A stretch of DNA of 64,000 bases from Clostridiales bacterium DTU070 (GTDB lineage: Bacteria; Bacillota; Clostridia; DSM-8532). Below, in pieces: positions 45,786-55,616 of this stretch; position 1 is the stretch's first letter; each line of letters begins with the position of its first letter. The DNA lies in assembly GCA_001513105.1 (NCBI GenBank), contig LFSH01000083.1:19358-83357 (forward strand), written 5' to 3'. The position numbers and the translations under genes were made by a program. The notes under the pieces are model-generated. The model saw only the letters and a list, made by a program, of their open reading frames with translations. It ran no database searches and was not told the DNA's origin.

Positions 45786-46625
45786 CTATCCCTTTATACC
45801 GGTGGAGGCGATTCCTTCAACGAAATATTTCTGCAGGCATAGGAACACAATAATTACAGGAATTAATGACATTACCGAGCCTGCCATTATAAGACCGTAT
45901 TCCGATGAATACTGGTTGATAAACATTTTCAGCCCAAGCTGTATTGTTTTTTTGTCCTGTGATTTCAGGTAAATCAACGGCCCAAGGTAATCATTCCACG
46001 TAGCCACAAAGGTGAAGATGGTTAATGTTGCAATTGCGGGCTTGGACAGCGGAAGCATTATTCTTGCATAAATACCGTATTCACTCATCCCGTCGATCCT
46101 TGCCGCCTCACATAAGGAGTCGGGAATACTCAGGTAAAACTGTCTCATAAGAAACACGCCGAAAGCCGAAAAAGCCTGAAGGCAAATAATTGCAAGCAGC
46201 CTGTCGTTAAGCCCGAAGCTCCTCATCATAAGAAACTGGGGAACCATGTAAACCTGCCATGGCATCGCAATTGTGGCTATGTATGCGAAAAACAGCCTGT
46301 CTTTAAACTTAAAATCCAGTTTTGCAAAGGCATAGGCTGCAAAGCTGCTGGTCAGAATCTGCAGGCATGTTACAACGATGGTTAAAAAGACTGTATTCTG
46401 AACGTATTTAAAAAACGGAACCTTTGTCCAGATGTCTACATAGTTCTGCCACCTGGGTTTTTCCGGAATCCATACGAAGGGGTTCATGTTAAATACTTCC
46501 CTGTCCAGTTTCACGGATGAAGAGAGCATCCACAGGAACGGCAGTATCATGAGCACGGTCATAATCGCAAGAAGCAGATAAAGTATACTCTTAGACAGAA
46601 TTCTCATGGCTTTGACTGAATTCAT
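45786..46625 (-). CDS. Carbohydrate ABC permease, MalG-like (cluster C)
   Basis: A 279-residue CUT1 permease with six membrane segments and the EAA loop E-A-A-R-I-D-G-M-S-E near residue 175. The end E-G-I-A-S-T-G-I-K-G is family-typical. It is the last gene of the operon. I see no terminator in the 80 bases before the sensor gene start, so some read-through is possible. Confidence 0.92.
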   Translation of the reverse strand: MNSVKAMRILSKSILYLLLAIMTVLMILPFLWMLSSSVKLDREVFNMNPFVWIPEKPRWQNYVDIWTKVPFFKYVQNTVFLTIVVTCLQILTSSFAAYAFAKLDFKFKDRLFFAYIATIAMPWQVYMVPQFLMMRSFGLNDRLLAIICLQAFSAFGVFLMRQFYLSIPDSLCEAARIDGMSEYGIYARIMLPLSKPAIATLTIFTFVATWNDYLGPLIYLKSQDKKTIQLGLKMFINQYSSEYGLIMAGSVMSLIPVIIVFLCLQKYFVEGIASTGIKG

Positions 46626-46643
46626 AACAATACCCCTCGTCTA

Positions 46644-47579
46644 TTATTCGTTTGCATATTTCGACTGTCCTTTAAACTGGATAAGAGTTACCGCAAGGAC
46701 CAGGACAAAGAGAACCATCGCAACGGCGCTGGAATATCCGAGTTTCCAGAAGTTGAAGGCATTCTGGTATATATAGTATACAAGAACCATTGATGATACC
46801 GATAACGTGTTCGTGCTGCCGCCTGCAAGCATTACAGCTATGTCGTATATTTTGAAACAGTTTATGGTAAGCATGACCGAAACAAGAAATGTTGTGGGTC
46901 TTAATCCGGGCAGCGTTATAAAACGGAACCTTTGCCATGCGTTCGCACCGTCAATTGTACCGGCTTCATACAGTTCCCGCGGAATGGTCTGCAAACCCGC
47001 CAGGAACATTACCATGTAATATCCCATGAATCTCCAGACGCTGAACAGTATCAGCATCAGGAGCACCAGGCTGCCTGTAAACCAGTTCGGGAGATTTTCC
47101 TTCGGCACTCTAAACACATAATAAAGAACTGCGTTTACAGGTCCTTTTGAAGAATGGAAAAACATTGTCCAAACCGAGGTTACCGCAACCAGTGAAGCTA
47201 CATACGGGAAAAAGCCCAGCGTCCTGAAAAAGGCACGGCCTTTTATTTCCCTGTTCAGGATAAGCGCCAGCCCCAGGGACGAAACAAGGGTGAGCGGTAC
47301 TGTTCCGATACTGTAGATAATGGTGTTCTTCAATGATGCGATAAAAAACTTGTCTTTCACGAGAGCCTTGAAGTTTTCAAGGCCCACAAACTTTACAGGG
47401 TTATTCCCGTCCCACTCAAGGAAGGCCAAAAGAAATGCAAAAGTAATGGGTACAAGGGTAAATACCGCAAATCCGATAAAATTGGGTGCTATAAATGAAT
47501 ATGCCACCAGGTTCTTTTTAAAAGCCCTCTTTTTCCTGCCTTTATCCAATTCCGACTTGTCAGGTTTTCCCGCGGCCAT
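46644..47579 (-). CDS. Carbohydrate ABC permease, MalF-like (cluster C)
   Basis: A 311-residue CUT1 permease. A basic cytosolic N-terminus is followed by six membrane segments and the EAA loop E-A-G-T-I-D-G-A-N-A near residue 208. GGAG precedes the ATG, and 18 bp separate it from the MalG-like gene. Confidence 0.92.
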   Translation of the reverse strand: MAAGKPDKSELDKGRKKRAFKKNLVAYSFIAPNFIGFAVFTLVPITFAFLLAFLEWDGNNPVKFVGLENFKALVKDKFFIASLKNTIIYSIGTVPLTLVSSLGLALILNREIKGRAFFRTLGFFPYVASLVAVTSVWTMFFHSSKGPVNAVLYYVFRVPKENLPNWFTGSLVLLMLILFSVWRFMGYYMVMFLAGLQTIPRELYEAGTIDGANAWQRFRFITLPGLRPTTFLVSVMLTINCFKIYDIAVMLAGGSTNTLSVSSMVLVYYIYQNAFNFWKLGYSSAVAMVLFVLVLAVTLIQFKGQSKYANE

Positions 47580-47607
47580 ACCAATACTCCTCTCAGACAG
47601 CTTTTTA

Positions 47608-47640
47608 AGGATAAAGCCGGCTGTTGCACCGGCTTATCCT
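47608..47640. other. Intercistronic stem-loop between binding-protein and permease genes (cluster C)
   Basis: AGGATAA(A)GCCGG pairs with CCGGCTTATCCT over 12 bp with one bulged A and an 8-base loop. It sits in the 114-bp gap after the binding-protein gene. No strong T-run follows on the minus strand. Confidence 0.7.
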
Positions 47641-47693
47641 GTTGCTTACCAGTTACTTTCCGTTCGGGAATTTCATGTCCGGTTTCAGTTCTG

Positions 47694-49025
47694 TTACTTC
47701 AGTTTTGCAACCTCTTCATTCATTGCGGCAATACCGTCCTTAATTGAAATTTCACCGCTCATAATCATTTTGTGGTATGTATCAAGAATGGCATTTATCT
47801 CCGATACATTCGGTGCATACGGAACTTCAAGGTAGAGGTTTGAAACTTCAAGGGCTTCCTTGCTTTGTTCATCTTTCGGGAAACCGTCGAGACTTGCTAT
47901 AATGGATTTAACCTCTTCGGTTGAAAGTGCAGGGAAATTCCCCGTTCTTGCCATAACTGCAGCACCTTCCGGACCGCTTACCCATTTTACAAATTCAAAG
48001 GCTTCCTGTTTATTCTTCGAAACAGCGGTTACCGACAGTCCCGTGATTGTTCCGAGGGTTGAACCCGGTTCAACGCCTTCGGCATGAGGATATTTGACTA
48101 TACCCCAGTTGCCGCACAGCTCGGGATCATAATCCCCTCTTTCAAGACTGCTAATCAGGGTTGCAATAAACCATGAACCCATGTTCAGCATTGCAACATT
48201 GCCGTTTGCAAAAGCCGCCGAGTAGTGCAGCCCTTCAGTGCTTACGTCGGTATATGACATTGCAACCCCGTCCCTCATCTGGTTCAGCACCATCTCGTAA
48301 TAGGGCTCGAAGAATGAGTAATCCGAATCAAGTATTGAATGCTTGCCGTCAAGGATTCCGAACAACTGAACGGCGCTCCTCCATGTATGGTAGTGTGCAC
48401 CGTATACTTCGGAGCCGAACGTGGTATCGGTTACTCTCCTTGCAAGAGCATCATATTCTTCAAATGTCATGTCGTTTGTAGGGTATTCAACACCTGCGCG
48501 GTCGAAGATATCCTTGTTGTAGAATATTACCCAGAAGTCACTTCTGAATGGCAGTTCATACAGTTTTCCGTCCACCGTCACCTGGTCGGTTATACCGCCA
48601 TACTGTGACAGATCAATACCTGCAGCCTTGATATAGGAGTCCAGCGGTTCAAGGGTATTCTTCTGAACCAGTGTGGCATAGCCGGGAACATCCTTTATGG
48701 TTACTACATCGAACTCACTGCCGCTGCCTGACAATTCAGCCGCAAGAACGGTCATATAGTCGGTCGAGCCCAGGTCTGTATACTCGATGGTTACGTTTGG
48801 CTTTACTTTCTTGTACTCTTCAATCAATGCACCCCAGTACGGAGTGGATTCATAATCCCAAAGCGCCCACTTCAGCGTAACCTTGTCTTCAGATGTCTGG
48901 GTGCTTCCACCTGAAGGCGGGGTTGTTGGAGTTGGTGTTTGTGACCCGCCCTGCGGCGAGCATCCGGCAAACATTGCCGCCGCCATACTAATGCATAGCA
49001 GAAGAACCAAAATTTTTCTTCTCAT
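47694..49025 (-). CDS. Sugar ABC transporter binding lipoprotein (cluster C, CUT1 type)
   Basis: A 443-residue binding protein of the MalE/UgpB-like family 1. The signal peptide ends in the lipobox F-A-G-C (lipid Cys near residue 21), followed by a Gly/Thr/Pro-rich linker. It is about 80 residues shorter than the lpl-type proteins of clusters A, B and D. It is the first gene of its operon, with AGGAGGAG before the ATG, and diverges from a YesM/YesN sensor pair. Confidence 0.92.
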   Translation of the reverse strand: MRRKILVLLLCISMAAAMFAGCSPQGGSQTPTPTTPPSGGSTQTSEDKVTLKWALWDYESTPYWGALIEEYKKVKPNVTIEYTDLGSTDYMTVLAAELSGSGSEFDVVTIKDVPGYATLVQKNTLEPLDSYIKAAGIDLSQYGGITDQVTVDGKLYELPFRSDFWVIFYNKDIFDRAGVEYPTNDMTFEEYDALARRVTDTTFGSEVYGAHYHTWRSAVQLFGILDGKHSILDSDYSFFEPYYEMVLNQMRDGVAMSYTDVSTEGLHYSAAFANGNVAMLNMGSWFIATLISSLERGDYDPELCGNWGIVKYPHAEGVEPGSTLGTITGLSVTAVSKNKQEAFEFVKWVSGPEGAAVMARTGNFPALSTEEVKSIIASLDGFPKDEQSKEALEVSNLYLEVPYAPNVSEINAILDTYHKMIMSGEISIKDGIAAMNEEVAKLK

Positions 49026-49342
49026 AAATACTCCTCCTGATAAAATTTTTTATGAAGTTGGATTAATTATGATCAAGCCGGGATGATTAATGTTTAATTT
49101 CAATATAAAATATTAACACGTTCAAGTGAATGGCATATTTTACATTTTCATTTCTTTATTCCGCGACTTGAAGCAAAAAATGCGGAAACCGGTTTATAAT
49201 CATGTAATATTTTAACAAAACATATAATATATTATGATTTCATTAAAATAACATTTTTCCTGTGATATAATATTTTTTAAAGTAATGCGGAACCTTTTCC
49301 AGGCCTGATTTAATAAAGAGGGGATTATTGGGGTTAAAGTAA
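49026..49342. promoter_or_regulatory. Divergent control region of cluster C and its sensor pair
   Basis: The plus-strand sensor gene has an extended -10 promoter: TTAAAA (49243-49248), 17-bp spacer, TGATATAAT (49263-49271). The motif AATGCGGAA occurs twice in the same orientation, at 49179-49187 and 49284-49292. The first copy is also half of an inverted repeat TTCCGC-N17-GCGGAA (49159-49187). These are candidate binding sites for the YesN-like regulator. I see no consensus promoter for the binding-protein gene, which fits activation. Confidence 0.5.
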
Positions 49343-51154
49343 ATGAAGCCGCTGATTAGAACCATTAAGGGCAGAATAATTTTTTCAACTCTCCTGTTTT
49401 CATTCATTTTATCATCATTTATTGCGGTTATCAGTTACACGGTATACCGTGATTATCTGCGGAATAACCTGATTCATTCATCCGAATTGAGCCTGCAGGT
49501 TATAGCTGATACCATAAACAGCGACCTGAAAAACATATTCTCGCTGGCCGAATGGTGCCAGGCCAACAGCAGCATCGGCGAATTCTCGATGTACGGTTCA
49601 AAAACGGCAAAGCAGAAAATAACCATTTACGAGAACCTGAACGAGCAGTATAACACAAATGATTCGTCGGAATATATCCAGAGGGTACTGGTTGCAAGCA
49701 ACAGGAGGGAGTTTATCCAGGTTGTTCTGATACGCCATTCCGGCGTTGCAAATGTTTTTGACGTTGTTGACAGCCTGGACTATTTTGAGCCCGCATTGAA
49801 AAGCAAACCCTATACCTTTGACATGGGGTTTGTATACGATCCTTTCAAAATCAGGAACAAGCTGACCATTCTTCCGCTGATCCGGCCGATATACAGTCTT
49901 TACGATTCCACCATTACAGGGTGGGTGTTTATATGCATATCCCCCAATCTTTTTTCCGATGCCATTGACAAGTACCACCACGGTGACGGGGAGTCGGTAT
50001 ACCTGACCCTGTCGCAGAATACTTATTTATACAGGGACGGTTCGTTCATACCCGCCGAATACATGCCGGAGATTTTCACCCGGAATGACGACGGAGAAAT
50101 TACTACGCTTTATGAAGATACAATGGTCTGCATAGGGCACGAAAAAAACCTGTATTATGTTACATGCCCCCTTAATACTCCCGGCTGTTATATAACCCAG
50201 CAGATTAACGCGAAGGAGCTTTTTTCACAAACACAGTTCTTCATGGCAATTATCGCGATCATCTGCCTGGTTATTGTCCTTGCCGGTTTCATTATGTCGC
50301 TCCTCCTGAATAAAATGGTGAACACTCCGATTATCAAACTGCAGGGGAGAATGGCGAAGATCGCAAACGGTGATTTTTCAAGGGATCTTGCAATCGAGTG
50401 GGACAATGAATTCGGGGAAATAGGCAGGGGTATAAATAAACTGTCTGAAAGCATAAATAATTTAATGAACAGCAGGCTTGAAATGGAAAAACAGAAAAGG
50501 GACTACGAGTACCAGGTGCTGCAGAGCCAGATCAATCCGCATTTTCTTTACAATACCCTTATGTCGATAAAATGGATGGCAGCCATGCAAAATGCTCCGG
50601 GTATCGCAGAAATGGCAACTGCCCTGTCAAGACTTCTGAAAAATATTTCAAAGGGTACAAAACAGTTCGTTCCTCTTTCGGAGGAACTGAGCCTGCTGAT
50701 GGATTACTACACGATTATGAAGTACCGCTACGGCGGTACGATAAGCATTGATGTAAAAGTCGACAGCGAAGAGCTCCTTAACTGCGGTATTTTAAGGTTT
50801 ACACTGCAGCCCATTGTTGAGAATGCCATTTTCCACGGCATCGAACCAAAAGGCTCTGCAGGGACAATAACAATCCATGTGTTCAGAAATGAATCGGGCG
50901 ACCTGCAGATTGATATTACCGATGACGGTGTAGGCATGGATGAAGAAATGGGCAGAATGCTGTTGTCAGAAAAAACGGGCAGTGAATCAAGATTCTTCAG
51001 GAAGATCGGGATTTCAAACGTACATAACAGGATTCAGCTTGAATTCGGCGACAGGTACGGATTATCAATTAAAAGCAAAATAGGCAGCTTCACAACAGTT
51101 ACAATAATCCTCCCCGTCAGGCCGTGCCCGGAGGAACGGCAGGAGAGCCCATAG
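49343..51154 (+). CDS. Sensor histidine kinase, YesM-like
   Basis: A 603-residue membrane kinase. It has a membrane segment at about 13-35, an extracytoplasmic sensor (36-295), a second segment (about 298-320), a HAMP linker (to 375), and a His_kinase domain with Q-I-N-P-H-F-L-Y-N-T-L near residue 397 (phosphorylated His). A HATPase domain follows, with N-A-I-F-H-G (N box) near 494 and D-D-G-V-G-M near 530. It would phosphorylate the regulator encoded 132 bp downstream. It is divergent from the cluster C operon, its likely target. Confidence 0.93.
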   Translation: MKPLIRTIKGRIIFSTLLFSFILSSFIAVISYTVYRDYLRNNLIHSSELSLQVIADTINSDLKNIFSLAEWCQANSSIGEFSMYGSKTAKQKITIYENLNEQYNTNDSSEYIQRVLVASNRREFIQVVLIRHSGVANVFDVVDSLDYFEPALKSKPYTFDMGFVYDPFKIRNKLTILPLIRPIYSLYDSTITGWVFICISPNLFSDAIDKYHHGDGESVYLTLSQNTYLYRDGSFIPAEYMPEIFTRNDDGEITTLYEDTMVCIGHEKNLYYVTCPLNTPGCYITQQINAKELFSQTQFFMAIIAIICLVIVLAGFIMSLLLNKMVNTPIIKLQGRMAKIANGDFSRDLAIEWDNEFGEIGRGINKLSESINNLMNSRLEMEKQKRDYEYQVLQSQINPHFLYNTLMSIKWMAAMQNAPGIAEMATALSRLLKNISKGTKQFVPLSEELSLLMDYYTIMKYRYGGTISIDVKVDSEELLNCGILRFTLQPIVENAIFHGIEPKGSAGTITIHVFRNESGDLQIDITDDGVGMDEEMGRMLLSEKTGSESRFFRKIGISNVHNRIQLEFGDRYGLSIKSKIGSFTTVTIILPVRPCPEERQESP

Positions 51155-51286
51155 ATTTCAGCCGATATATAAGATATAACCGCTGATGCTGCAGTGTCCA
51201 TACCAGGAGGAGGATGTACAGGCTTTTAACCCGGCTTATTGAAATCAAGGCTTTTTATAAAATCAACACGGAAAGGATTACCGCCG

Positions 51287-52924
51287 ATGATTCGCTTATT
51301 GATAGCAGATGATGAGCCGTTGGTACAGATAGGGGTTAAATCCATGCTGGACCGGGCAGGTCTTTCAGGTCTCGGCATTGAGATATGCGGGACAGCCTCC
51401 AATGGAAGAGAGGCCCTGAAACTCATTGAAAAACATTCTCCGCATATCGTAATAACCGACATAAAAATGCCTATCATGGACGGCCTTGAGCTGATGCGGC
51501 AATGCCAGCAGAAATACGGGCGCCTGCCCCTGTTTATTGTCCTTACAAGCTACGAGGAATTTCACCTGGCAAAAGAGGCTTTGTCCCTGCATGCAATAGA
51601 ATACCTGGTGAAATATGAACTGACCGAGGAAAGTCTCAGGTCGAGCATACAAAATGCCCTCGTAATCCTGGACGAAATAACGCGAAGCTCCCAATACCAG
51701 GTACCGTCTGTTCCGGCTGAAAACCTTTTATTCCACGAGCGTTTCTTTATAATGCTTCTGCATAACCTTTTTGAAAACGAAGAACAGTTCCGACTGCAGG
51801 CCCAGACTCTTTCCCTAAATTTTGAAGCGGCCGGCTATCTTGCTTCATACATGGAAATAACAAACCCGAAATCCGATACGATGGACGCGAACCGGCAGCT
51901 TAATTTCTTTTCAGGTACGCTTCAGATGGTGAAAACCCTTTTGCCGAAATATATAAACTGCTATATTACCGCCCTTGACATCCGGCATTTTTCAATAATC
52001 TTTCTTATTCCTGAAGACAGCCTGCCGGGTTATACCAGTCTAATCCGCAACTCGGTCGAAAACACGGCTGAAATGCTCAGGAACTACTACGGTGCTTCAA
52101 TACACGGCTCGGTCGGGCGCCTGGTTGAAAACCCGACGGATCTTTCCGCCTCGTTCCAGGATGCCAGGCAAATTTTCAGCATGTCCTCTCCCGGCATGCC
52201 GCTGTGCTTTTACGATGAACAGGATATAAAGGAACCGACAAGGAATATTTTCAATATCTCCATATTTAAAAATGATATAGTATCGGCATACGAAGAGTAC
52301 GATCCTCATCATTTGAGAAATGTTTTTTCGTCAATCCAGGAACTGTTCAGGGAAAATCCTTTGTATTTTCTGCAGGCACTGGATGCAGCAAGCAATATTC
52401 TTTACCTGTCGATTTCGCTGCTCCCGAATGGTGAAGAGCTTGTTTCGGACATTTTCAGGGATAATCCCCAGGGTTACCGGTGCCTCTTTACATTGAACTC
52501 CACTGAACAGGTACTGCAATGGCTTAATACCCTGTTCGAAGGTTTATGCGCATACTTTGTCTCGAAAAAGAAGGATTACAAAAACCAGATTGTTTTAAAC
52601 GCAAAAAAATATATAAGAAACCGTTATACCGAGAAACTTACCCTGAATGAAGTGGCGGCAGCTATCGGAATCAGCCCGAATTACCTGAGCTATTTGTTCA
52701 AAAAATACTCCGACTGCGGCTTTATTGAATACGTAAACCAGGTAAAGATTCAGAAAGCAAAGGAATTAATGACCGAAAAAAATATGAAAGTTTATGAAGT
52801 GGCCGGAGTGCTCGGTTTTGACAACGCCTTTTATTTCAGCAAGGTATTCAGGAAAGTGGAGGGCTGCTCGCCGAGCGAATACAAAAGAAAGCAGGGAGAT
52901 AACTCTCCTGCTTCTTCTGAGTAA
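51287..52924 (+). CDS. Response regulator with AraC output domain, YesN-like
   Basis: A 545-residue regulator. The receiver domain (1-120) carries acidic pocket residues D8/D9, phosphorylatable Asp58 (V-I-T-D-I-K-M-P) and Lys near 108. A long middle region (140-430) precedes two AraC helix-turn-helix motifs (about 445-540; end F-R-K-V-E-G-C-S-P-S-E-Y-K). I take the ATG at 51287 (AAAGGA 11 bases upstream); 16 earlier in-frame codons have no site. With the YesM-like kinase it should activate cluster C. Confidence 0.93.
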   Translation: MIRLLIADDEPLVQIGVKSMLDRAGLSGLGIEICGTASNGREALKLIEKHSPHIVITDIKMPIMDGLELMRQCQQKYGRLPLFIVLTSYEEFHLAKEALSLHAIEYLVKYELTEESLRSSIQNALVILDEITRSSQYQVPSVPAENLLFHERFFIMLLHNLFENEEQFRLQAQTLSLNFEAAGYLASYMEITNPKSDTMDANRQLNFFSGTLQMVKTLLPKYINCYITALDIRHFSIIFLIPEDSLPGYTSLIRNSVENTAEMLRNYYGASIHGSVGRLVENPTDLSASFQDARQIFSMSSPGMPLCFYDEQDIKEPTRNIFNISIFKNDIVSAYEEYDPHHLRNVFSSIQELFRENPLYFLQALDAASNILYLSISLLPNGEELVSDIFRDNPQGYRCLFTLNSTEQVLQWLNTLFEGLCAYFVSKKKDYKNQIVLNAKKYIRNRYTEKLTLNEVAAAIGISPNYLSYLFKKYSDCGFIEYVNQVKIQKAKELMTEKNMKVYEVAGVLGFDNAFYFSKVFRKVEGCSPSEYKRKQGDNSPASSE

Positions 52925-52947
52925 AGGATACGGTAAGGTGTACACTT

Positions 52948-52967
52948 CCTGCAAAAGCTGTTGCAGG
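52948..52967. terminator. Possible terminator between convergent regulator and kinase genes
   Basis: CCTGCAA pairs with TTGCAGG around six bases, in the 63-bp gap between convergent genes. The T-run is poor. Confidence 0.4.
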
Positions 52968-52987
52968 GCTTTCAAAAGTTTTCAGGT

Positions 52988-54424
52988 CTATCTGTAATAG
53001 TAGTAATTCCTGTATCTGTAATAGTGGTAGCTTCCTGAACTCCTGTCCAGTTTTGTCAGCACAACACCCAGAACCCTTGCCTTCACGTTTTCAAGAGCAC
53101 TTTTCGCATGCCGTGCCATATCAATGTTTGATTCTCCCGATGCTATTACGAGGATCACCCCGTCGGCATTTTTCGAAACAATTGCCGCGTCGGTAAGTTC
53201 ACTTACGGGCGGAGAATCAAGAATAACCATATCAAAGCTGTCTTTCAGCCTGTTTATCAAATCATTCATTTTTGCAGATTCAAGGATTTCTGCAGGGTTT
53301 GGCGGTATCGGTCCGCAGGTAATGACGTACAGGTTTTTAATTTGGTCAATCTTCCTGGTTACCGCCTCATATTCCATATTGTTTACAATTACGTCGGTAA
53401 GACCCTTATCGTTCTCCACTCCGAAGTATTTATGGATTTTGGGCTTGCGCAGATCGCATTCCAGGAGCAGAACCTTTTTATCTGTCTGGGCCATGCTGAT
53501 TGCAATGTTTGCACAGGTCGTGCTTTTGCCTTCCGCCTGGTCGGGGCTGGTTACAACAATCGACTTAATCTGCCTGTCAACACCCAAAAATCCTATATTT
53601 GTTCTTAATGCACGGTATGCTTCCGAGGCACGTGCCTTCGGATCATGGAATGAAATCAGGTTGCTGCTGAGTTTGCCCCTTTCAAAGGAAAGGCTGTCAA
53701 CGCTATTCCTCTTTTTCCTGTGATTCCTTTTTTCTCCTTCAAATTTTGGAATCTCGCCGATTACATTAAAGCCCAGGTACCGTTCTACATCTTCACTGTT
53801 CTTAAGCGTTGAGTCCAGGTATTCAATTATCAGTATAACCCCTATTCCAGCCATGATTCCGACAACGCCTGCAATGGCAAGGTTCATTTTCTTGTTCGGC
53901 TTTATCGGCCGGGAAGGGAACTCTGCAGCGTCTATAACCTGGACATTCTTAACATCCACTATATCTTCTGCTTTTTTTATAATAAACTCGGACAAGGCAT
54001 TGGCCACATCCATAGCCAGCCGGGGATCGGAACTTAAGAAAGCTATTTTTATCAGCCTCGAGTTGTTTACCGTTGTAACGGTAACGCACTCCTGGAACGC
54101 CTCAATGCTCATGTCAAGGTTCAGTTTCTCGATTATTTCCCTTGCAGCAAGGCGGCTTTTTATTATTTCACGGTAGTCAAGAACAAGCTTGTCGTTGAGC
54201 TGAATCTCACCAAGCTCTATACCTCCCGTCTTGCTCCCTTCTTTCCCTACAAAGAGCGTCGCCTCGGCTTTATATACGGGCTGAAGGACATAGAATGACA
54301 AAACAAATGAAGCAGTTACAGATATCAGGAAAAATACCCCGACAACCCACCATTGACGGAATATAATACGGATAATCTCCCTCAGATCAATTTCCATCAG
54401 GTCTTCTTTCATCCCATTCTGCAT
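52988..54424 (-). CDS. Fused Wzz chain-length regulator and BY-type tyrosine kinase
   Basis: A 478-residue protein joining an adaptor and a bacterial tyrosine kinase. A Wzz domain with membrane segments at about 26-48 and 180-200 is followed by a cytosolic P-loop kinase. Its Walker A is A-E-G-K-S-T-T (297-303), Walker A' is L-L-L-E-C-D-L-R-K-P (319-328), and Walker B is M-V-I-L-D-S-P-P (399-406). The last 13 residues contain eight tyrosines, the autophosphorylation cluster. Such proteins control length and export of surface polysaccharide. In most Firmicutes the two halves are separate (CpsC and CpsD). It is followed upstream by its phosphatase, but no polysaccharide genes are near. Confidence 0.92.
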   Translation of the reverse strand: MQNGMKEDLMEIDLREIIRIIFRQWWVVGVFFLISVTASFVLSFYVLQPVYKAEATLFVGKEGSKTGGIELGEIQLNDKLVLDYREIIKSRLAAREIIEKLNLDMSIEAFQECVTVTTVNNSRLIKIAFLSSDPRLAMDVANALSEFIIKKAEDIVDVKNVQVIDAAEFPSRPIKPNKKMNLAIAGVVGIMAGIGVILIIEYLDSTLKNSEDVERYLGFNVIGEIPKFEGEKRNHRKKRNSVDSLSFERGKLSSNLISFHDPKARASEAYRALRTNIGFLGVDRQIKSIVVTSPDQAEGKSTTCANIAISMAQTDKKVLLLECDLRKPKIHKYFGVENDKGLTDVIVNNMEYEAVTRKIDQIKNLYVITCGPIPPNPAEILESAKMNDLINRLKDSFDMVILDSPPVSELTDAAIVSKNADGVILVIASGESNIDMARHAKSALENVKARVLGVVLTKLDRSSGSYHYYRYRNYYYYR

Positions 54425-54438
54425 ACCTGTTTCTCCTT

Positions 54439-55224
54439 TTACCTGAAGTGAAAGTTGAACAAATCAAAATGCCTGAACCGGCCCTTATGTACAATTTCTT
54501 CAACCCTGGCAATATCCTTGTTTTCAATTATTCTTGCCGGGTTGATTTTAAACAGCTGTTCGACCTTTTTGACGCCGTAATGCGCCGATATAATCCTGTA
54601 TGCCTGGCTGAGTACGGGAGAACGTCTCATGTTCGAATGGCAATCCGACGCAACAACCGCTGCTATGTTTTCTGAAACCAGGTTCATAGCTGTTTTCATT
54701 ACCTTTCTGCCCATAAGCCCTGTGATGGATGTACTGTTTACCTGGATCACGCATCCCATACCTGTAAACTCATAAAGCAAACCGGTGTTTTCAATCACCT
54801 CGGGATACCTCTCTGCGTGGGCTATTACCGGAACATATCCTGAGTCCAACAGGCCGCATAACAGGGTTTCGGCATTCCGCGGCATGCCATTGAGCGAAAA
54901 CTCCACCAGCACATATCTTGAACGGGCGAGTGTCATACACTTTCCCGCCTTCAGGTGTTCCAGCGAATATTCGTCAAGGAATACCTCGTTCCCAGGCAGA
55001 ACAGCAATATTTATCCCGTTATCTGCGATTATTTCATTTATCCTGTTGTAAACACCAAACAACAGCTCCTCGCTGTACCTGTTGGCGCCGCAGATATAAT
55101 GGGGCGTTGCAACGATATGTGTTATTCCGTCAGCTTCTGCCATCCGGAGCATGTCCAGCGCCATTTCAAAGTCCCTTGCTCCGTCATCCGTAAAAGGCAG
55201 TATATGTGCATGCAAATCCAACAT
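54439..55224 (-). CDS. Tyrosine-protein phosphatase, CpsB/YwqE-type PHP
   Basis: A 261-residue metal-dependent phosphatase of the PHP superfamily. The metal ligands are in D-L-H-A-H-I-L-P (3-10), A-T-P-H near 40, E near 103 (L-V-E-F), H-A-E-R near 132 and A-S-D-C-H near 195. It removes phosphate from the Tyr cluster of the BY kinase encoded 14 bp downstream. GGAGA lies before the ATG. Confidence 0.92.
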   Translation of the reverse strand: MLDLHAHILPFTDDGARDFEMALDMLRMAEADGITHIVATPHYICGANRYSEELLFGVYNRINEIIADNGINIAVLPGNEVFLDEYSLEHLKAGKCMTLARSRYVLVEFSLNGMPRNAETLLCGLLDSGYVPVIAHAERYPEVIENTGLLYEFTGMGCVIQVNSTSITGLMGRKVMKTAMNLVSENIAAVVASDCHSNMRRSPVLSQAYRIISAHYGVKKVEQLFKINPARIIENKDIARVEEIVHKGRFRHFDLFNFHFR

Positions 55225-55616
55225 GGCAAATCTCCTGTATTAAATTAATGGTATTTCCTTTTATCCAATCAATTTGTAATTACTTACATGCAGCCTCATG
55301 TACCGTTATTTAAACCCGGCACAGCCGAAAAACGGCACAAAAGCATAGCCCTGCAAAGTGCCCGGCTTGTTTCAAATACTGTTGTGTTTTTTGCTTCATT
55401 ATACCCTGCCCTTTAATAAATGAAATAGAATGAAAAATATATTATATTATGTATACTTAAAAAATTATTCGAAAATAATAACACACCGGTTTAAAAATTT
55501 TAACAGTTTATAAATTATTTCAGGACAATCTGCAAATATGTTCCCTTGTTTAACACCGTAACCGGTGGTAGAATTACAGGTGGTGCTTTAAATAAACTAC
55601 AGGGGAGTCTGTTATT
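55225..55616. promoter_or_regulatory. Divergent gap with promoter of the PHP gene
   Basis: At 55546-55574 TTGTTT, a 17-bp spacer and TAGAAT form a good promoter for the plus-strand PHP gene. The spacer holds the inverted repeat CACCG-TAAC-CGGTG (55554-55567), a candidate repressor site. The rest, about 300 AT-rich bases, must hold the phosphatase-kinase promoter, which I cannot place. Nothing else is visible. Confidence 0.55.
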
